NCBI GenBank assembly: GCA_947501635.1
Contig: CANMWT010000003.1
Location: 310,001 to 374,000, forward strand
Length of the DNA stretch: 64,000 nucleotides
Direction: 5' to 3'
Origin: an uncultured Roseobacter sp.
GTDB taxonomy: Bacteria; Pseudomonadota; Alphaproteobacteria; Rhodobacterales; Rhodobacteraceae
Shown: piece after piece, positions 17,807 through 26,776 of the stretch
Layout of the letters: the number at the start of each line of letters is the position of its first letter
Numbering within the stretch: position 1 is the first letter of the stretch
The notes under the pieces: model-generated
Told to the model about the DNA's origin: nothing
What the model saw: the letters and a program-made list of their open reading frames with translations, nothing else
Database searches by the model: none
Made by a program: the position numbers and the translations under genes

Positions 17807-19401
17807 AAGAGTTTGCCCACCTCTTCAACGCCATCGACCAAAGCACCAGGACCACGGTGAAAACCAATGCGCTGGCCGAATACTTTTCAACGGCCCCCGA
17901 AGCGGACAGGCTCTGGACCATCGCTCTTTTCTCGGGGCGTCGCCCGAAACGGGCGGTGACAACGACCAAGCTGCGCGAATGGGCTGCGGAAATGGCAGGT
18001 ATCCCGCTTTGGTTGTTTGAAGAAAGCTACCCGGTCGTGGGCGATCTGGCCGAAACCATTGCACTGGTCCTGCCCGAGACCGCGTCCGACACCGATAAAG
18101 GATTGACCTACTGGGTCGAGGCATTGCGTGCCCTTTCACAGAAAACGGAAGAGGAACGGCGCGCATTTGTGGAAGATGCGTGGCGCGGTCTGGGCGGCAC
18201 CGAGCGCTTCGTTTTCAACAAGCTTATTACCGGCGGATTTCGCATGGGGGTCAGTCAGAAACTGATGACGCGCGCGCTCTCCAAGGCAACCGGACATCCC
18301 GAAACCGAGCTTGCCCACCGCCTGATGGGAAACTGGACGCCGGAGGATACGAGCTGGCATCGCCTGATCGAAGCCGATGACCCCACCGCCGATGCATCGC
18401 GCCCCTATCCTTTTTACCTGTCATACGGTCTTGAAGGTGATGTCGCTGCCCTCGGCGCGCCATCAGAGTGGCGGGCGGAATGGAAGTGGGACGGCATTCG
18501 CGGGCAGTTGGTCCTGCGGGAGGGACAGTATTTTGTCTGGTCGCGCGGCGAGGAACTGATGACCGACCGGTTCCCTGAGCTTGCGCGCACACTTGATTAT
18601 GTCCCGTCCGGCACAGTCTTTGACGGCGAACTTCTGGTCTGGCATCCGCTGACGGACAGCCCTGCGAATTTTAACACGCTGCAAAAGAGGATTGGCCGCA
18701 AAACGGTGCCAAAGAAGCTTTTGACGGAAGCGCCGGTCGTTCTGAACGCCTATGATCTTTTGGAGTGGCAGGGCAAAGACATGCGCGACACGCCCTTTGC
18801 ACAGCGGCGCGAAATACTCGAACGACTTTGCCACGATTTGCCCGACGCTGCACCTGTGCGCCTGTCTCCCCAGCTTGAATTTGACACATGGGAGGCGTTG
18901 GCCGATCTGCGGCAAGTGGCCCGCGACGAAAACGCGGAAGGTGTCATGCTGAAACGCGCCCAAAGCCCTTATCTGATGGGCCGCAAAAAGGGGGACTGGT
19001 GGAAGTGGAAGCTGGACCCGCTTACCATTGATGCCGTAATGATTTACGCTCAGGCAGGCCACGGGCGTCGGGCCAATCTGTTTACAGACTTTACCTTTGC
19101 GGTCTGGAACGGCAATGATCTGGTCCCGTTTACAAAGGCTTATTCCGGCCTTACCGACGCGGAGTTCCGCGAGATCACCGCGTGGGTACGCAAGAACACC
19201 CTGCAACGCTTTGGTCCAGTGCGGCAAGTGACGCCGCATCATGTGTTCGAAATCGCTTTTGAGGGCATTCAGGCCAGCCCGCGGCACAAGTCAGGTGTGG
19301 CGCTGCGCTTTCCGCGCATGTCACGCTGGCGGCAGGACAAGCCCCTGCAAGAGGCCAACACACTGGACGACTTGAACGAAATGCTGAGGATTTATGGCTG
19401 A
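17803..19401 (+). CDS. ATP-dependent DNA ligase (cisplatin-damage-response type)
   Basis: A 532-residue ligase. The N-terminal helical DNA-binding domain is followed by the adenylation domain; the nucleotidyl lysine is in 'EWKWDGIRGQLV' (KxDG). Other visible motifs are 'VFDGELLVW', 'EGVMLKRAQSPYLMGRKKGDWWKWK' split over motifs IV-V, and the OB-fold C-terminus. The ATG at 17803 overlaps the exonuclease stop; the frame upstream of it is antisense-like and rejected. It acts in DNA repair separately from replicative LigA, likely with the exonuclease. Confidence 0.94.
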   Translation: MKEFAHLFNAIDQSTRTTVKTNALAEYFSTAPEADRLWTIALFSGRRPKRAVTTTKLREWAAEMAGIPLWLFEESYPVVGDLAETIALVLPETASDTDKGLTYWVEALRALSQKTEEERRAFVEDAWRGLGGTERFVFNKLITGGFRMGVSQKLMTRALSKATGHPETELAHRLMGNWTPEDTSWHRLIEADDPTADASRPYPFYLSYGLEGDVAALGAPSEWRAEWKWDGIRGQLVLREGQYFVWSRGEELMTDRFPELARTLDYVPSGTVFDGELLVWHPLTDSPANFNTLQKRIGRKTVPKKLLTEAPVVLNAYDLLEWQGKDMRDTPFAQRREILERLCHDLPDAAPVRLSPQLEFDTWEALADLRQVARDENAEGVMLKRAQSPYLMGRKKGDWWKWKLDPLTIDAVMIYAQAGHGRRANLFTDFTFAVWNGNDLVPFTKAYSGLTDAEFREITAWVRKNTLQRFGPVRQVTPHHVFEIAFEGIQASPRHKSGVALRFPRMSRWRQDKPLQEANTLDDLNEMLRIYG

Positions 19402-20278
19402 CCGAGAGATACCCAACGCCCAGATGCCGCCCGCATCCCGCGCGCCCCTGCTACGCGCACCGCAAGGCGCTTGTGATGCGCATGTGCATCTTGTGGCCTG
19501 TGCGGGAGAATTTCCGCTTTGGGACGGGCGTGTGGAAAACCCCGCCCCCGGCCCAACGCTGGACCGCTGGCTGGACCTCTATCGCACACATCTCGACACA
19601 TTGGGCTTTTCAAAAGGGGTGATCGTCCATTCCATCCTTTACGGCACGGACAACAGCGTGACCGTAGAAGCGGTCAAGCGCATGGGCGCGGGCTTTAGGG
19701 GTGTGGGGCTCTTGCCCGACGGTGCCAGCGAAGACCAGATCGACGCCTTCGCAAGCTGGAATATGGCCGCGGTCCGCCTTAACTATGTGCACGGAGGCGT
19801 CCTGAGCTGGGACGGTGCCAAAGCCATGGCGCCTGCCCTTGCAGATCGCGGCCTGCACATTCAGATGCTGGCGCATGCGGATCGACACGTCGAAGCCCTG
19901 TCCGAAGATATCCGCGCGCTGCCAGTCGATGTGGTGTTTGACCACGTTGGATGGCCCGCTGACGGCCTCAACACACAAAGCCAGGGTTTCAAGGCCTTGT
20001 GCGCGTTGCTGAGTGAAGGGCGCGTCTGGGTCAAACTGTCAGCGCTCTACCGCATGTGCAATGCCCCCTACGATCGGGTTGACCAACTTGTTGAGGCGCT
20101 GATCGCCGCGAATCCCGAGCGCTGCCTGTGGGGGTCGGACTGGCCACATCTGATGCTTGCCGACGCCAAGATGCCACATGCCGCGGAACTTCTCGATGCG
20201 TTTGACCGCATCGTGCCCGATGCGACGACCCGCCACCGCATTCTGGTCGACAATCCGGCACGTTTGTTCGGAATTTAA
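19394..20278 (+). CDS. Amidohydrolase family protein (dicarboxylate lactonase-like)
   Basis: A 294-residue TIM-barrel metal hydrolase of the amidohydrolase 2 group. Metal ligands are visible in 'CDAHVHLV' (HxH), 'IQMLAHADRH', 'VVFDHVGWP' and 'LWGSDWPHLM' (Asp). This pattern is shared with 2-pyrone-4,6-dicarboxylate lactonase and related sugar-lactone hydrolases; the substrate cannot be named. It overlaps the ligase end by 8 nt, so it is co-transcribed with DNA repair genes without an obvious functional link. Confidence 0.82.
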   Translation: MADREIPNAQMPPASRAPLLRAPQGACDAHVHLVACAGEFPLWDGRVENPAPGPTLDRWLDLYRTHLDTLGFSKGVIVHSILYGTDNSVTVEAVKRMGAGFRGVGLLPDGASEDQIDAFASWNMAAVRLNYVHGGVLSWDGAKAMAPALADRGLHIQMLAHADRHVEALSEDIRALPVDVVFDHVGWPADGLNTQSQGFKALCALLSEGRVWVKLSALYRMCNAPYDRVDQLVEALIAANPERCLWGSDWPHLMLADAKMPHAAELLDAFDRIVPDATTRHRILVDNPARLFGI

Positions 20279-20357
20279 GCGCGGTATCGGCCTTTCGTTC
20301 CTTGTACCCCGCGAATACGCGGCCTACCTATGCAGGACAAAAGCAGCGAGGATACAC

Positions 20358-22178
20358 ATGTTTCACCTTCCCTTTCCGGTACGCGACGCGAATGCCTCTG
20401 GCTCAGGCAACCCACTGGGCGATCTGCCCGAGTGGAACCTTGATGATCTTTACACAGCAGAGGACGCGCCCGAACTGAAACGGGATCTTGACTGGCTCGA
20501 GCAGGCCTGTGCCAGCTTTGCGGCGGATTTTGAGGGGAAGCTCGCCGATCTCGACGCTCCCGCTTTCCTCGACTGTGTCTTGCGTAACGAGAAGATCAAC
20601 CAGGTGGCCGGGCGGATCATGTCTTTTGCCGGGCTACGCTACTACCAGCTGACAACCGATGCCGGGCGGGCGAAATTCATGGCCGACCTGCAGGAAAAGA
20701 TCACCAATTTCACCACACCGCTGGTTTTCTTCACCCTGGAAATCAACCGGCTGCCGGACAATCACCTCGACACGCTCTATGCACAGAATGCCGATCTGGC
20801 ACGCTATAAACCGGTGTTTGACCGCGTGCGGGCCATGCAACCCTACCAGCTCAGCGACGAGCTTGAGAAATTCCTGCATGATCTGGGCGTGGTCGGCGAC
20901 GCGTGGGAAAGACTGTTCGACGAAACCATCGCAGGTCTCGAATTCGAGGTTGAAGGTGAAACCCTGAACATTGAGGGCACGCTCAATCTGCTGACCGACC
21001 CTGACCGCGCCAAACGCGAAGCAGCCGCACACACTCTGGCCGACGTCTTTGCCGCCAATATCAAAACCTTCGCACGCGTGCACAACACGCAAGCCAAGGA
21101 GAAAGAGATCATTGACCGATGGCGCGGCATGCAAAGCCCGCAACTCGGCCGGCATCTGAGCAATCAGGTCGAACCCGAAGTGGTGGAAGCGCTCCGCAAC
21201 GCGGTCGTAGATGCCTATCCCAAGCTTAGCCACCGCTATTACGAGTTGAAACGCAAGTGGTTGGGGTTGGACAAAATGCAGGTGTGGGACCGCAACGCGC
21301 CACTACCGATGGAAGACAACCGTATTGTCGGCTGGGATCAGGCCGAAAAGATGGTAATGGATGCCTACAACGCCTTTGACCCGCGGATGGGCCAGATCGC
21401 CGAGCCCTTCTTTCGCAAAGGCTGGATTGACGCGGGCGTGAAACCGGGCAAAGCCCCCGGCGCCTTCGCCCACCCGACGGTCACAAACGTGCATCCATAT
21501 GTGATGCTCAACTATCTGGGTAAGCCGCGCGACGTCATGACACTGGCCCACGAACTGGGCCATGGCGTGCATCAGGTTTTGGCCGCTGAACAGGGCGAAA
21601 TGCTTTCCTCCACCCCGCTGACACTTGCCGAAACGGCCAGCGTTTTCGGGGAAATGCTGACCTTCCAGAAGATGCTGGAGGGGGCCGGAAACGATGCCGA
21701 ACGCAAGGTGCTGCTGGCCGGCAAGGTCGAGGATATGATCAACACCGTAGTGCGCCAGATCGCCTTTTACGACTTTGAGTGCAAACTGCACGATGCCCGC
21801 CGGGCAGGGGAGTTGACGCCCGATGATATCAATGCGCTGTGGATGTCAGTTCAGGCCGAAAGCCTTGGGCCTGCGTTCGAATTCATGGACGGATACGAAA
21901 CCTTTTGGTCCTATATCCCACATTTCGTACACTCGCCATTTTATGTCTACGCCTATGCTTTCGGTGACGGTCTGGTGAACGCGCTTTACGCGGTTTACGC
22001 TGAAGGCGATGCAGGCTTCGAAGACAAATATTTCGACATGCTGAAAGCCGGTGGATCCAAGCACCACAAAGAGCTGCTGGCCCCTTTTGGACTTGATGCA
22101 TCGGACCCGGCTTTCTGGGACAAGGGGCTCAGCATGATTTCGGGCTTTATCGACCAGCTGGAAGCGATGGAAACCTAA
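20358..22178 (+). CDS. pepF: Oligoendopeptidase F (M3 family)
   Basis: A 606-residue cytosolic zinc metallopeptidase that cleaves short peptides. The zinc motif 'LAHELGHGVHQ' (HExxH) is present near residue 400, followed by 'SSTPLTLAETASVFGEML' carrying the third ligand Glu. The ATG at 20358 follows GCGAGGA; the longer frame overlaps the amidohydrolase and is rejected. Convergent with the Gfo/Idh/MocA gene, the stop codons overlapping by 4 nt. Confidence 0.95.
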   Translation: MFHLPFPVRDANASGSGNPLGDLPEWNLDDLYTAEDAPELKRDLDWLEQACASFAADFEGKLADLDAPAFLDCVLRNEKINQVAGRIMSFAGLRYYQLTTDAGRAKFMADLQEKITNFTTPLVFFTLEINRLPDNHLDTLYAQNADLARYKPVFDRVRAMQPYQLSDELEKFLHDLGVVGDAWERLFDETIAGLEFEVEGETLNIEGTLNLLTDPDRAKREAAAHTLADVFAANIKTFARVHNTQAKEKEIIDRWRGMQSPQLGRHLSNQVEPEVVEALRNAVVDAYPKLSHRYYELKRKWLGLDKMQVWDRNAPLPMEDNRIVGWDQAEKMVMDAYNAFDPRMGQIAEPFFRKGWIDAGVKPGKAPGAFAHPTVTNVHPYVMLNYLGKPRDVMTLAHELGHGVHQVLAAEQGEMLSSTPLTLAETASVFGEMLTFQKMLEGAGNDAERKVLLAGKVEDMINTVVRQIAFYDFECKLHDARRAGELTPDDINALWMSVQAESLGPAFEFMDGYETFWSYIPHFVHSPFYVYAYAFGDGLVNALYAVYAEGDAGFEDKYFDMLKAGGSKHHKELLAPFGLDASDPAFWDKGLSMISGFIDQLEAMET

Positions 22179-23146
22179 CGCCGCCCGGCGTCGAAGGTCA
22201 TGTCGATCATCTTTTGCGTGCCTTTGCTGAATTCCAGCGGGCACGCATAAGGCGCACCATTCCGAACCGTCGCGCCAAAAGCTTCGACTTGCAGAACATA
22301 TTGATCAACGCCGGGAAAGCGGTCCACCCGTACAGTCTTGCCTTCGGTCTCCAGATGGAGTTCCGCCTGATCGTGTACGTCTGAATTGAAAGGACATGAC
22401 AACCGCAACACCCCTTTTTCCCCATGACACACGACCTCCTGCCGCGGAAAAGCCCGCATGGACACGACAGCAGAATAGGTGAAATCCGGAAACGTTGCCG
22501 CCATCTGAACAAATGTATCAACATCTTCTTCAAAATCGATATGAGCAAAAGGAACCTGCAGAGGTTCCTGTCCCGTGATAAAGCGAGCCGCCCCAAAGGT
22601 ATACACCCCGATGTCCGGCAACCCGCCCCCGCCTGCGGCAGCTTGATTGCGGATGTTTGCCGGATCATCGTTGAAATAGGTAAAGGTCGCATCCACGTGC
22701 TTCAGTTTGCCGACAGCACCTGATCGCAGCAGATCGCGCGCCCGGTGAAACTGTGGATGATGCACGATCATATAGGCTTCGGCCACCAACAGGCCCGAGG
22801 CATCGCGCGCAGCAATCAACTGGTCAAACGCATCCGCCCGCAGCGTCATGGGCTTTTCGCACAGTACGTGTTTTCCTGCCGCAATTGCCTTGAGGCTCCA
22901 TTCCAAATGCAAATGGTTGGGCAAAGGAATGTACACCGCATCAATCTCCGGCGCGGCGAGCAGCGCCTCATAGCTGTCGAAAACCGCGCAATCGGGCGCA
23001 AAGGCCGTGAACCGTGCTGCCTTTTGGGCACTGGATGTGGCCAGACCGGCAAGCCGTGCGCCCTTGGCCGCATGGATGGCGGGCCCCATCAGATTGGCTG
23101 CAAAATTCGATCCGCCCAGAATGCCCCAATTCAGATGGTCAGCCAT
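22175..23146 (-). CDS. Gfo/Idh/MocA family oxidoreductase
   Basis: A 323-residue NAD(P)-dependent dehydrogenase. The N-terminal Rossmann motif is 'WGILGGSNFAANL', the conserved 'VLCEKPMTL' (catalytic Lys of the EKP motif) follows near residue 95, and 'IGVYTFGAARFITGQEP' belongs to the C-terminal alpha/beta domain. Members act on sugars, inositols or glucose-fructose; the substrate is not evident. It stands alone, with the rpoH terminator upstream. Confidence 0.9.
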   Translation of the reverse strand: MADHLNWGILGGSNFAANLMGPAIHAAKGARLAGLATSSAQKAARFTAFAPDCAVFDSYEALLAAPEIDAVYIPLPNHLHLEWSLKAIAAGKHVLCEKPMTLRADAFDQLIAARDASGLLVAEAYMIVHHPQFHRARDLLRSGAVGKLKHVDATFTYFNDDPANIRNQAAAGGGGLPDIGVYTFGAARFITGQEPLQVPFAHIDFEEDVDTFVQMAATFPDFTYSAVVSMRAFPRQEVVCHGEKGVLRLSCPFNSDVHDQAELHLETEGKTVRVDRFPGVDQYVLQVEAFGATVRNGAPYACPLEFSKGTQKMIDMTFDAGRR

Positions 23147-23213
23147 CTTGCCTCTCCCTGTCTTTCCGACAGGCTAAAACCCTTTGGCGCAAAGCTGCAA
23201 GCACGTCGGCCAT

Positions 23214-23246
23214 AAAAAAGGCCCACGCAGACTGACTGCGCAGGCC
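23214..23246 (-). terminator. Rho-independent terminator of rpoH
   Basis: On the minus strand an 11-bp stem (GGCCTGCGCAG / CTGCGTGGGCC, two G-U pairs) with a 5-nt loop is followed by six T. It starts 24 nt after the rpoH stop. Confidence 0.88.
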
Positions 23247-23269
23247 CTCCCGAGGGTCGTCTTGTCGGA

Positions 23270-24166
23270 TCAGGCCGTGGCCATCATCCCTTTTTCTTTT
23301 GCCAGATCCCGCATTTTCTTTTGCAGCTTCTCGAATGCACGCACTTCGATCTGACGGATACGCTCGCGGCTGACACCGTATTCTTCGCTCAAATCTTCAA
23401 GCGTCACGGTCTTTTCCGACAAGCGGCGTTGGGTCAGAATGTCTTTTTCACGGTCATTCAGCACGCTCATGGCTTCAGCAAGCAACTCGCGCCGGGCTTC
23501 AAGCTCATTACGCGCTTCATAGTCACTGGCCTGATCGGCATCTTCGTCTTCCAACCAATCCTGCCATTGCATCGTCCCCTCACCTTCGGAGCCTACCGTG
23601 GCATTCAGCGATGCGTCACCGCCCGACATACGCCGGTTCATGGAGATCACCTCGTCCTCGGTCACGCCGAGGTCGGTTGCGATTTTGGCAACATTGTCAG
23701 GGTGCAAATCGCCGTCTTCCAGCGCGCCGATCTTGTTTTTGGCCTTGCGCAGGTTGAAGAAAAGCTTCTTTTGGCCCGAGGTCGTGCCAAGCTTCACCAA
23801 AGACCATGATCTCAGGATATACTCCTGAATAGATGCCCGGATCCACCACATCGCATAGGTCGCAAGGCGAAAGCCTTTTTCGGGATCAAACCGTTTAACG
23901 GCTTGCATAAGGCCCACGTTCGCTTCCGAGATCACCTCAGCCTGAGGCAGACCATAGCCGCGATACCCCATGGCAATCTTAGCCGCCAGACGCAGGTGCG
24001 AGGTCACCATTTTATGCGCCGCTTCGGTGTCTTGCTCTTCGACCCAGCGCTTGGCCAGCATATATTCTTCTTCAGGCTCCAAAAGCGGGAACTTTCGGAT
24101 TTCCTGCATATAGCGGTTCAGCCCGCCCTCAGGGGTTGGCGCAGGCAGATTTGCATAATTGGCCAT
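23270..24166 (-). CDS. rpoH: RNA polymerase heat-shock sigma factor (sigma-32)
   Basis: A 298-residue group 3 sigma factor. Region 2 is visible in 'YMLAKRWVEEQDTEAAHKMV', 'ANVGLMQAVKRFDPEKGFRL' and 'TYAMWWIRASIQEYILRSWS' (the RpoH hallmark ILRSWS). The RpoH box follows ('TSGQKKLFFNLRKAKNKIG'), and region 4 ends in '[19 protein letters not shown]'. It directs transcription of chaperones and proteases. Alphaproteobacteria often have two rpoH copies; only one is in the window. A candidate sigma-32-type promoter lies upstream. Confidence 0.96.
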   Translation of the reverse strand: MANYANLPAPTPEGGLNRYMQEIRKFPLLEPEEEYMLAKRWVEEQDTEAAHKMVTSHLRLAAKIAMGYRGYGLPQAEVISEANVGLMQAVKRFDPEKGFRLATYAMWWIRASIQEYILRSWSLVKLGTTSGQKKLFFNLRKAKNKIGALEDGDLHPDNVAKIATDLGVTEDEVISMNRRMSGGDASLNATVGSEGEGTMQWQDWLEDEDADQASDYEARNELEARRELLAEAMSVLNDREKDILTQRRLSEKTVTLEDLSEEYGVSRERIRQIEVRAFEKLQKKMRDLAKEKGMMATA

Positions 24167-24200
24167 GTCTTAGCCTCCCGATGTATAAACAGTTAACATC

Positions 24201-24229
24201 TATATGGTGTCTAAACTGATCGGTTCAAG
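24201..24229 (-). promoter_or_regulatory. Candidate promoter of rpoH, sigma-32-like
   Basis: On the minus strand CTTGAA (24229-24224), a 16-nt spacer and CCATATA (24207-24201) resemble the sigma-32 consensus CTTGAA...CCATnT. It lies 35 nt upstream of the rpoH start. The same bases could be read as a housekeeping promoter. Confidence 0.4.
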
Positions 24230-24343
24230 TAGCCGATCTGAGAAATGTTAACGGAAACACTACAGCCTCCGCGTTAATGAAATATTGCCCTACAGCGCCG
24301 GGATTAACATCTGTTAAACGCTGTTTTCACGCGGGTTTGCGAA

Positions 24344-25378
24344 TTATGACAAACTACCGTGCAAAATGGCGAGCAATTCCGTCATATCCTTGGGTAAAGG
24401 GGCCTCAAATCGCATGTTTTCGCCCGAAACTGGATGAACAAAACCCAAAACAGCTGCATGCAATGCCTGCCGTTTGAAACATTTGACCGCCGCCGCCGCG
24501 GCGTCCGACAGCGCATTGGCCGGTAATTTGCGTTTTCCACCGTAGACCGGATCACCCACCAGACCATGGCCCGCATGGGCAAGATGCACCCTGATCTGAT
24601 GCGTACGGCCTGTCTCAAGCCAGCACTCCATCAAGGCGAGCACCTCAGGATCTCCGAAACGTTCAACGGTGCGTGCCCGTGTCACCGCATGCCGCCCGCC
24701 CTGAAACAGCACGGCCTGTCTCTGGCGGTCTGTTCGGTGGCGAGCCAGTTGTGTGGTGATCTTTAGGATATTACCTGGCTCAAAGCGCGCGCCCTTGATG
24801 CCGCGCAGGCGTGGGTCATTGGCATCCGGCACACCGTAGACCAGACAGTTGTAGTACCGCTCGACACTATGCGCTTCGAACTGTGCGGCAAGCCCATGGT
24901 GCGCTGCGTCCGACTTGGCGACCACCAGCAACCCACTGGTGTCCTTGTCAATGCGATGCACGATCCCGGGCCGCTTGACCCCACCCACACCGGATAAAGC
25001 GCCGCCGCAATGCGCCAAAAGCGCGTTCACCAATGTGCCCGACGGTGTGCCCGGCGCCGGATGCACCACCATGCCCGCGGGTTTGTTCACGACAATCAGA
25101 TCATCGTCTTCAAACACCACATCCAGCGCGATCGGCTCCGGCAGGATATGACTGTCTTGCGCCTCTTCAACTTCAACAACCACTTCCGCACCCGCTGCGA
25201 CACGCGCCTTCGCATCGCGGACAACAGCGCCATCAACGGTCACACCGCCTTCTTCGATCAGGCGCGCCAAGCGCGTTCGCGAAAGTGACGCATCCACTGG
25301 AACATCCCGCGCCAGCGCCTTATCAAGGCGCGGCGGCGGTGCCGCGTCGATTTGAAACCGGATATGACGAACAGACAT
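24344..25378 (-). CDS. RluA-family 23S rRNA pseudouridine synthase (RluD-like)
   Basis: A 344-residue enzyme. An N-terminal S4 domain ('RLDKALARDVPVDASLSRTR', 'LIEEGGVTVDG') precedes the catalytic domain, with the RluA motif 'VHRIDKDTSGLLVVAKSD' holding the catalytic Asp. 'TGRTHQIRVHLAHAGHGLVGD' is the second signature. This architecture fits RluD, which modifies helix 69 of 23S rRNA. The start at 25378 lies inside the same CATG as the divergent DUF6476 start. An in-frame extension would overlap that gene antisense and is rejected. Confidence 0.93.
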   Translation of the reverse strand: MSVRHIRFQIDAAPPPRLDKALARDVPVDASLSRTRLARLIEEGGVTVDGAVVRDAKARVAAGAEVVVEVEEAQDSHILPEPIALDVVFEDDDLIVVNKPAGMVVHPAPGTPSGTLVNALLAHCGGALSGVGGVKRPGIVHRIDKDTSGLLVVAKSDAAHHGLAAQFEAHSVERYYNCLVYGVPDANDPRLRGIKGARFEPGNILKITTQLARHRTDRQRQAVLFQGGRHAVTRARTVERFGDPEVLALMECWLETGRTHQIRVHLAHAGHGLVGDPVYGGKRKLPANALSDAAAAAVKCFKRQALHAAVLGFVHPVSGENMRFEAPLPKDMTELLAILHGSLS

Positions 25379-25688
25379 GGACAATCCCGAACTGACCCCC
25401 GGCCCCGACGCGGAAGAGCCCGCAAACCTGAAGTTTTTAAGACGTTTGGTCACGGTCCTGACCGCGACGATGATAGGCGGCGTTCTACTCATCATCGGAC
25501 TGATTGTCATCCGCTTCTATGATGTGCCCCCCCCTTTGCCCGAGACACTGCAACTACCCGACGGTGCGACCGCCTTGTCTTTTACCCAAGGCACCGACTG
25601 GTACGCTGTGGTTACAACCGACGATATGATCCTGATTTATGACCGCGTGACCGGCGCTTTGACACAAACGGTAAAGATCACCAGATAA
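25377..25688 (+). CDS. DUF6476 family membrane protein
   Basis: A 103-residue protein of unknown function, found next to the RluA/RpoH genes in Rhodobacteraceae. There is one membrane segment ('LVTVLTATMIGGVLLIIGLI', residues about 25-46), then a periplasmic domain ('PPPLPETLQLPDGATALSFT', 'GTDWYAVVTTDDMILIYDRV') that resembles a short beta-propeller-like strand repeat. Its ATG overlaps the divergent rluA-family ATG by two bases. Confidence 0.88.
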   Translation: MDNPELTPGPDAEEPANLKFLRRLVTVLTATMIGGVLLIIGLIVIRFYDVPPPLPETLQLPDGATALSFTQGTDWYAVVTTDDMILIYDRVTGALTQTVKITR

Positions 25689-26100
25689 CCCTCATGTGCC
25701 GGCCTGATCCTTAGGTCGGCTTAGTAAAGGCACGACAGGTATCACCTACTACGATCATCGGTTGGTCGATTCGAATCAAACACCGCTAAAATTCGTCGAT
25801 GCAGGCCGCCAAACCGTCGAAACGCGGTGAACCATGTGTTTCGACTTACGCGCAAAAATCCTTCAAACCGGGATGGGGCCAGCCGACTGCTCGCGGTCAC
25901 TCAACTCTTAACCAGAAAATTTTAGTCAATCACGCCAGCACACATGCCATTGTTCATGATTTCTCAACAGCGCGTAAAAATACGTGAAAATGCGCTTAAA
26001 ATATGGCTATAGTTGCGTCGAAGGCCGTCGCCACGGGTATTGGCGGAAACGCGGGCTTCGTTGTTTTTACCAGGGTGGGGGACACTCTGGAGTATGTTAA
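25689..26100. other. 412-bp stretch with no recognised gene
   Basis: It contains a weak hairpin right after the DUF6476 stop (GCCGGCCT/AGGTCGGC, about 25700-25722, no T-run). The rest is lower in GC than its surroundings and has no convincing coding frame. It must hold the promoter of the lipoprotein gene at 26101; GGTGGGGG is present 25-30 nt before that start but no clear ribosome binding site. Confidence 0.5.
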
Positions 26101-26715
26101 ATGGTGTTTCAAAATCGTCTCGTCGCAGTAGCGCTTCTTTCATCCGCAGGCTTTTTGTCTGCCTGTGCAATTCCGTCTGATGGCGTCATAACGCGCGCTT
26201 CACAGGTTGATGCGGCATTGAGCAATCAGGATGGTGAATGCCACTATAGCGCTATCTCAAACACTCTGGCCGAGCAGCTGGAAGAGCGCGATGACGCGGA
26301 CCGCGTCATGCGAGATCTGAACGACCTGTGCCCTGACCTCGAAGTAGCCTTTTTGAGGGACATCAATCGCACAGCCGCCCGTGCGGGCACCGCAACCCTG
26401 GCCGGCGGCAGCTTTTCCGATCCTGAAGGCACGGAAGGCGCTCCCAGCTCTGGCGGCGGAACCAGTTCAACCGGCGGGGACAGCCCTGGTGGCGACTCTG
26501 GTGGAAGCGATTCCAGCGGCGGCGACTCGGGTGGCGGTGACTCCGGTGGCGGTGACTCCAGCGGTGGCGACTCGGGCGGCGGTGACTCCGGTGGCGGCGA
26601 CTCCAGCGGTGGAGACTCAGGCGGCGGCAAGGGCTCCAAAGGTAACAACGGTGGCGGGAACGGCAGTGAAGGGTCCAGCCCTGGCCGTGGCAGAGGCGCC
26701 AACCAAGACGAGTAA
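26101..26715 (+). CDS. Lipoprotein with Gly/Asp/Ser repeat tail
   Basis: A 204-residue predicted lipoprotein; family not recognised. The signal peptide ends in the lipobox 'FLSAC' (Cys22). Residues 23-100 form a small helical domain with two further Cys ('GECHYSAISNTLAEQLEERD', 'LNDLCPDLEVAF'). From about residue 115 the tail is almost only Gly, Asp and Ser in pentapeptides D-S-(S/G)-G-G, arranged as 15-residue units (45 nt) in about 2.6 copies, then a short Lys/Asn/Gly/Arg end. Such tails can be flexible, surface-exposed or metal-binding linkers; which applies here is not known. Base composition of the repeat is GC-rich compared with flanks. Confidence 0.78.
   Translation: MVFQNRLVAVALLSSAGFLSACAIPSDGVITRASQVDAALSNQDGECHYSAISNTLAEQLEERDDADRVMRDLNDLCPDLEVAFLRDINRTAARAGTATLAGGSFSDPEGTEGAPSSGGGTSSTGGDSPGGDSGGSDSSGGDSGGGDSGGGDSSGGDSGGGDSGGGDSSGGDSGGGKGSKGNNGGGNGSEGSSPGRGRGANQDE
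26505..26631 (+). repeat. 45-bp tandem repeat coding for (DSSGG)(DSGGG)(DSGGG)
   Basis: In-frame near-identical 45-bp units within the lipoprotein gene, each built from three 15-bp sub-units. Unit differences are mostly third-position changes (GGT/GGC, GAC with TCC/TCG). Changes in copy number would keep the reading frame and only alter tail length. Confidence 0.8.
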
Positions 26716-26736
26716 GCCAGAACCCAACAAATTACC

Positions 26737-26776
26737 CCAGAGGCCCCGTGCTGCAGTCTCGCAGCCGGGGTTCTGG
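26737..26776 (+). terminator. Hairpin after the lipoprotein gene
   Basis: Long stem with small bulges: CCAGA, CCCCG and GCTGC pair with GCAGC, CGGGG and TCTGG around a 6-nt loop. It starts 22 nt after the stop. There is no clean T-run, so termination is plausible but unproven. A second short stem (CGTGCC/GGCACG) lies at 26827-26843. Confidence 0.5.
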
